IMG/VR virus record: IMGVR_UViG_3300012147_000084
Location: 1 to 24,172 of that record
Strand: one strand, 5' to 3'
From: a virus
DNA: 24,172 nucleotides
Made by a program: the position numbers and the translations under genes. Shown in pieces: positions 24,065 to 24,172 of the stretch. Below the pieces are notes generated by a model. That model worked only from the letters and a program-made list of their open reading frames with translations. It was not told where the DNA came from and made no database searches. Numbering within the stretch: position 1 is the first letter of the stretch; every line of letters begins with the position of its first letter.

Positions 24065-24172
24065 ATGAATAAAAATATAGAATCAAGAAACGACAAGAGG
24101 GAACAACATGGATTATGGGAAAAGTATTGGTCTAATGGTCAACTAGAATATAAAGGCAATTACGTTAATAGT
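24065..24172 (+). CDS. MORN-repeat/YwqK-like protein (partial, runs off the window)
   Basis: The first 36 codons are visible. HGLWEKYWSNGQLEYKGNYV is a MORN-type repeat unit (G-x-W-x-x-Y-x-x-N-G-Q-L-x-x-x-G) of the kind in YwqK-family antitoxin-like proteins. More repeats are expected beyond the window edge. Confidence 0.7.
   Translation, partial: MNKNIESRNDKREQHGLWEKYWSNGQLEYKGNYVNS

Overview
The window looks like about 24 kb of a large, AT-rich, T4-like tailed phage of a Bacteroidetes (probably flavobacterial) host. The evidence is as follows. Recurrent promoters have a -7 box TAnnTTTG/A, mostly with a TTG box about 20 nt upstream, which is the Bacteroidetes primary-sigma pattern. Start codons sit behind A-rich leaders rather than Shine-Dalgarno sequences. 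There is a T4 gp30-type DNA ligase, a T4 Rnl2-type RNA ligase, many small hypothetical genes, at least five homing-endonuclease-type genes and a large tRNA array.

Layout. (1) 1-9107, plus strand: a small alarmone (ppGpp) hydrolase, ATP-dependent DNA ligase, an outer-membrane-like protein interrupted by an in-frame stop, an Rnl2-type RNA ligase with a duplicated C-terminal module, a WGR-plus-PARP ADP-ribosyltransferase, a possible PTH2-like protein, a 2H phosphoesterase, a lipoprotein, and the N-terminal half of an RlaP/YcgL-type nucleotidyltransferase. (2) 9108-10130: a minus-strand cassette (HNH endonuclease plus two ribbon-helix-helix proteins) that appears to split the nucleotidyltransferase gene. 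Its C-terminal half resumes at 10150 behind its own promoter. (3) 10623-24000: tRNA units mixed with small genes, a GH24 lysozyme and more homing-type genes.

The most unusual material is in the tRNA region. Three tRNA units (starting near 11009, 14378 and 20408) share one architecture: strong promoter, short MKT... leader peptide, rho-independent terminator, then tRNAs. In each leader the coding region contains a segment complementary to the 5' arm of the terminator, as in amino-acid operon attenuators. The leader peptide is also enriched in the residues carried by the tRNAs downstream: Leu/Val/Cys; Phe/Glu/Ala/Asp/(Ser); Thr/Gln/Tyr/Gly/Pro. This suggests attenuation that senses charged tRNA and feeds back on phage tRNA supply. 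Three boxA-like elements (TTTGACATA) lie before the tRNAs of the units at 14.6, 17.6 and 20.7 kb.

Mixed with about 15 ordinary tRNAs are several whose acceptor, D and T arms are recognisable but whose anticodon arm is interrupted by about 10 to about 90 nt. One locus has the 3' half encoded upstream of the 5' half, flanked by a perfect 10-bp complementary pair, which is the arrangement of a circularly permuted tRNA. The same window encodes an RNA ligase, a split nucleotidyltransferase, a 2H phosphoesterase, a PARP and an alarmone hydrolase, so it may hold a tRNA maturation/repair or tRNA-defence system. That functional link is inference. The tRNA structures and attenuator complementarities were folded by eye.
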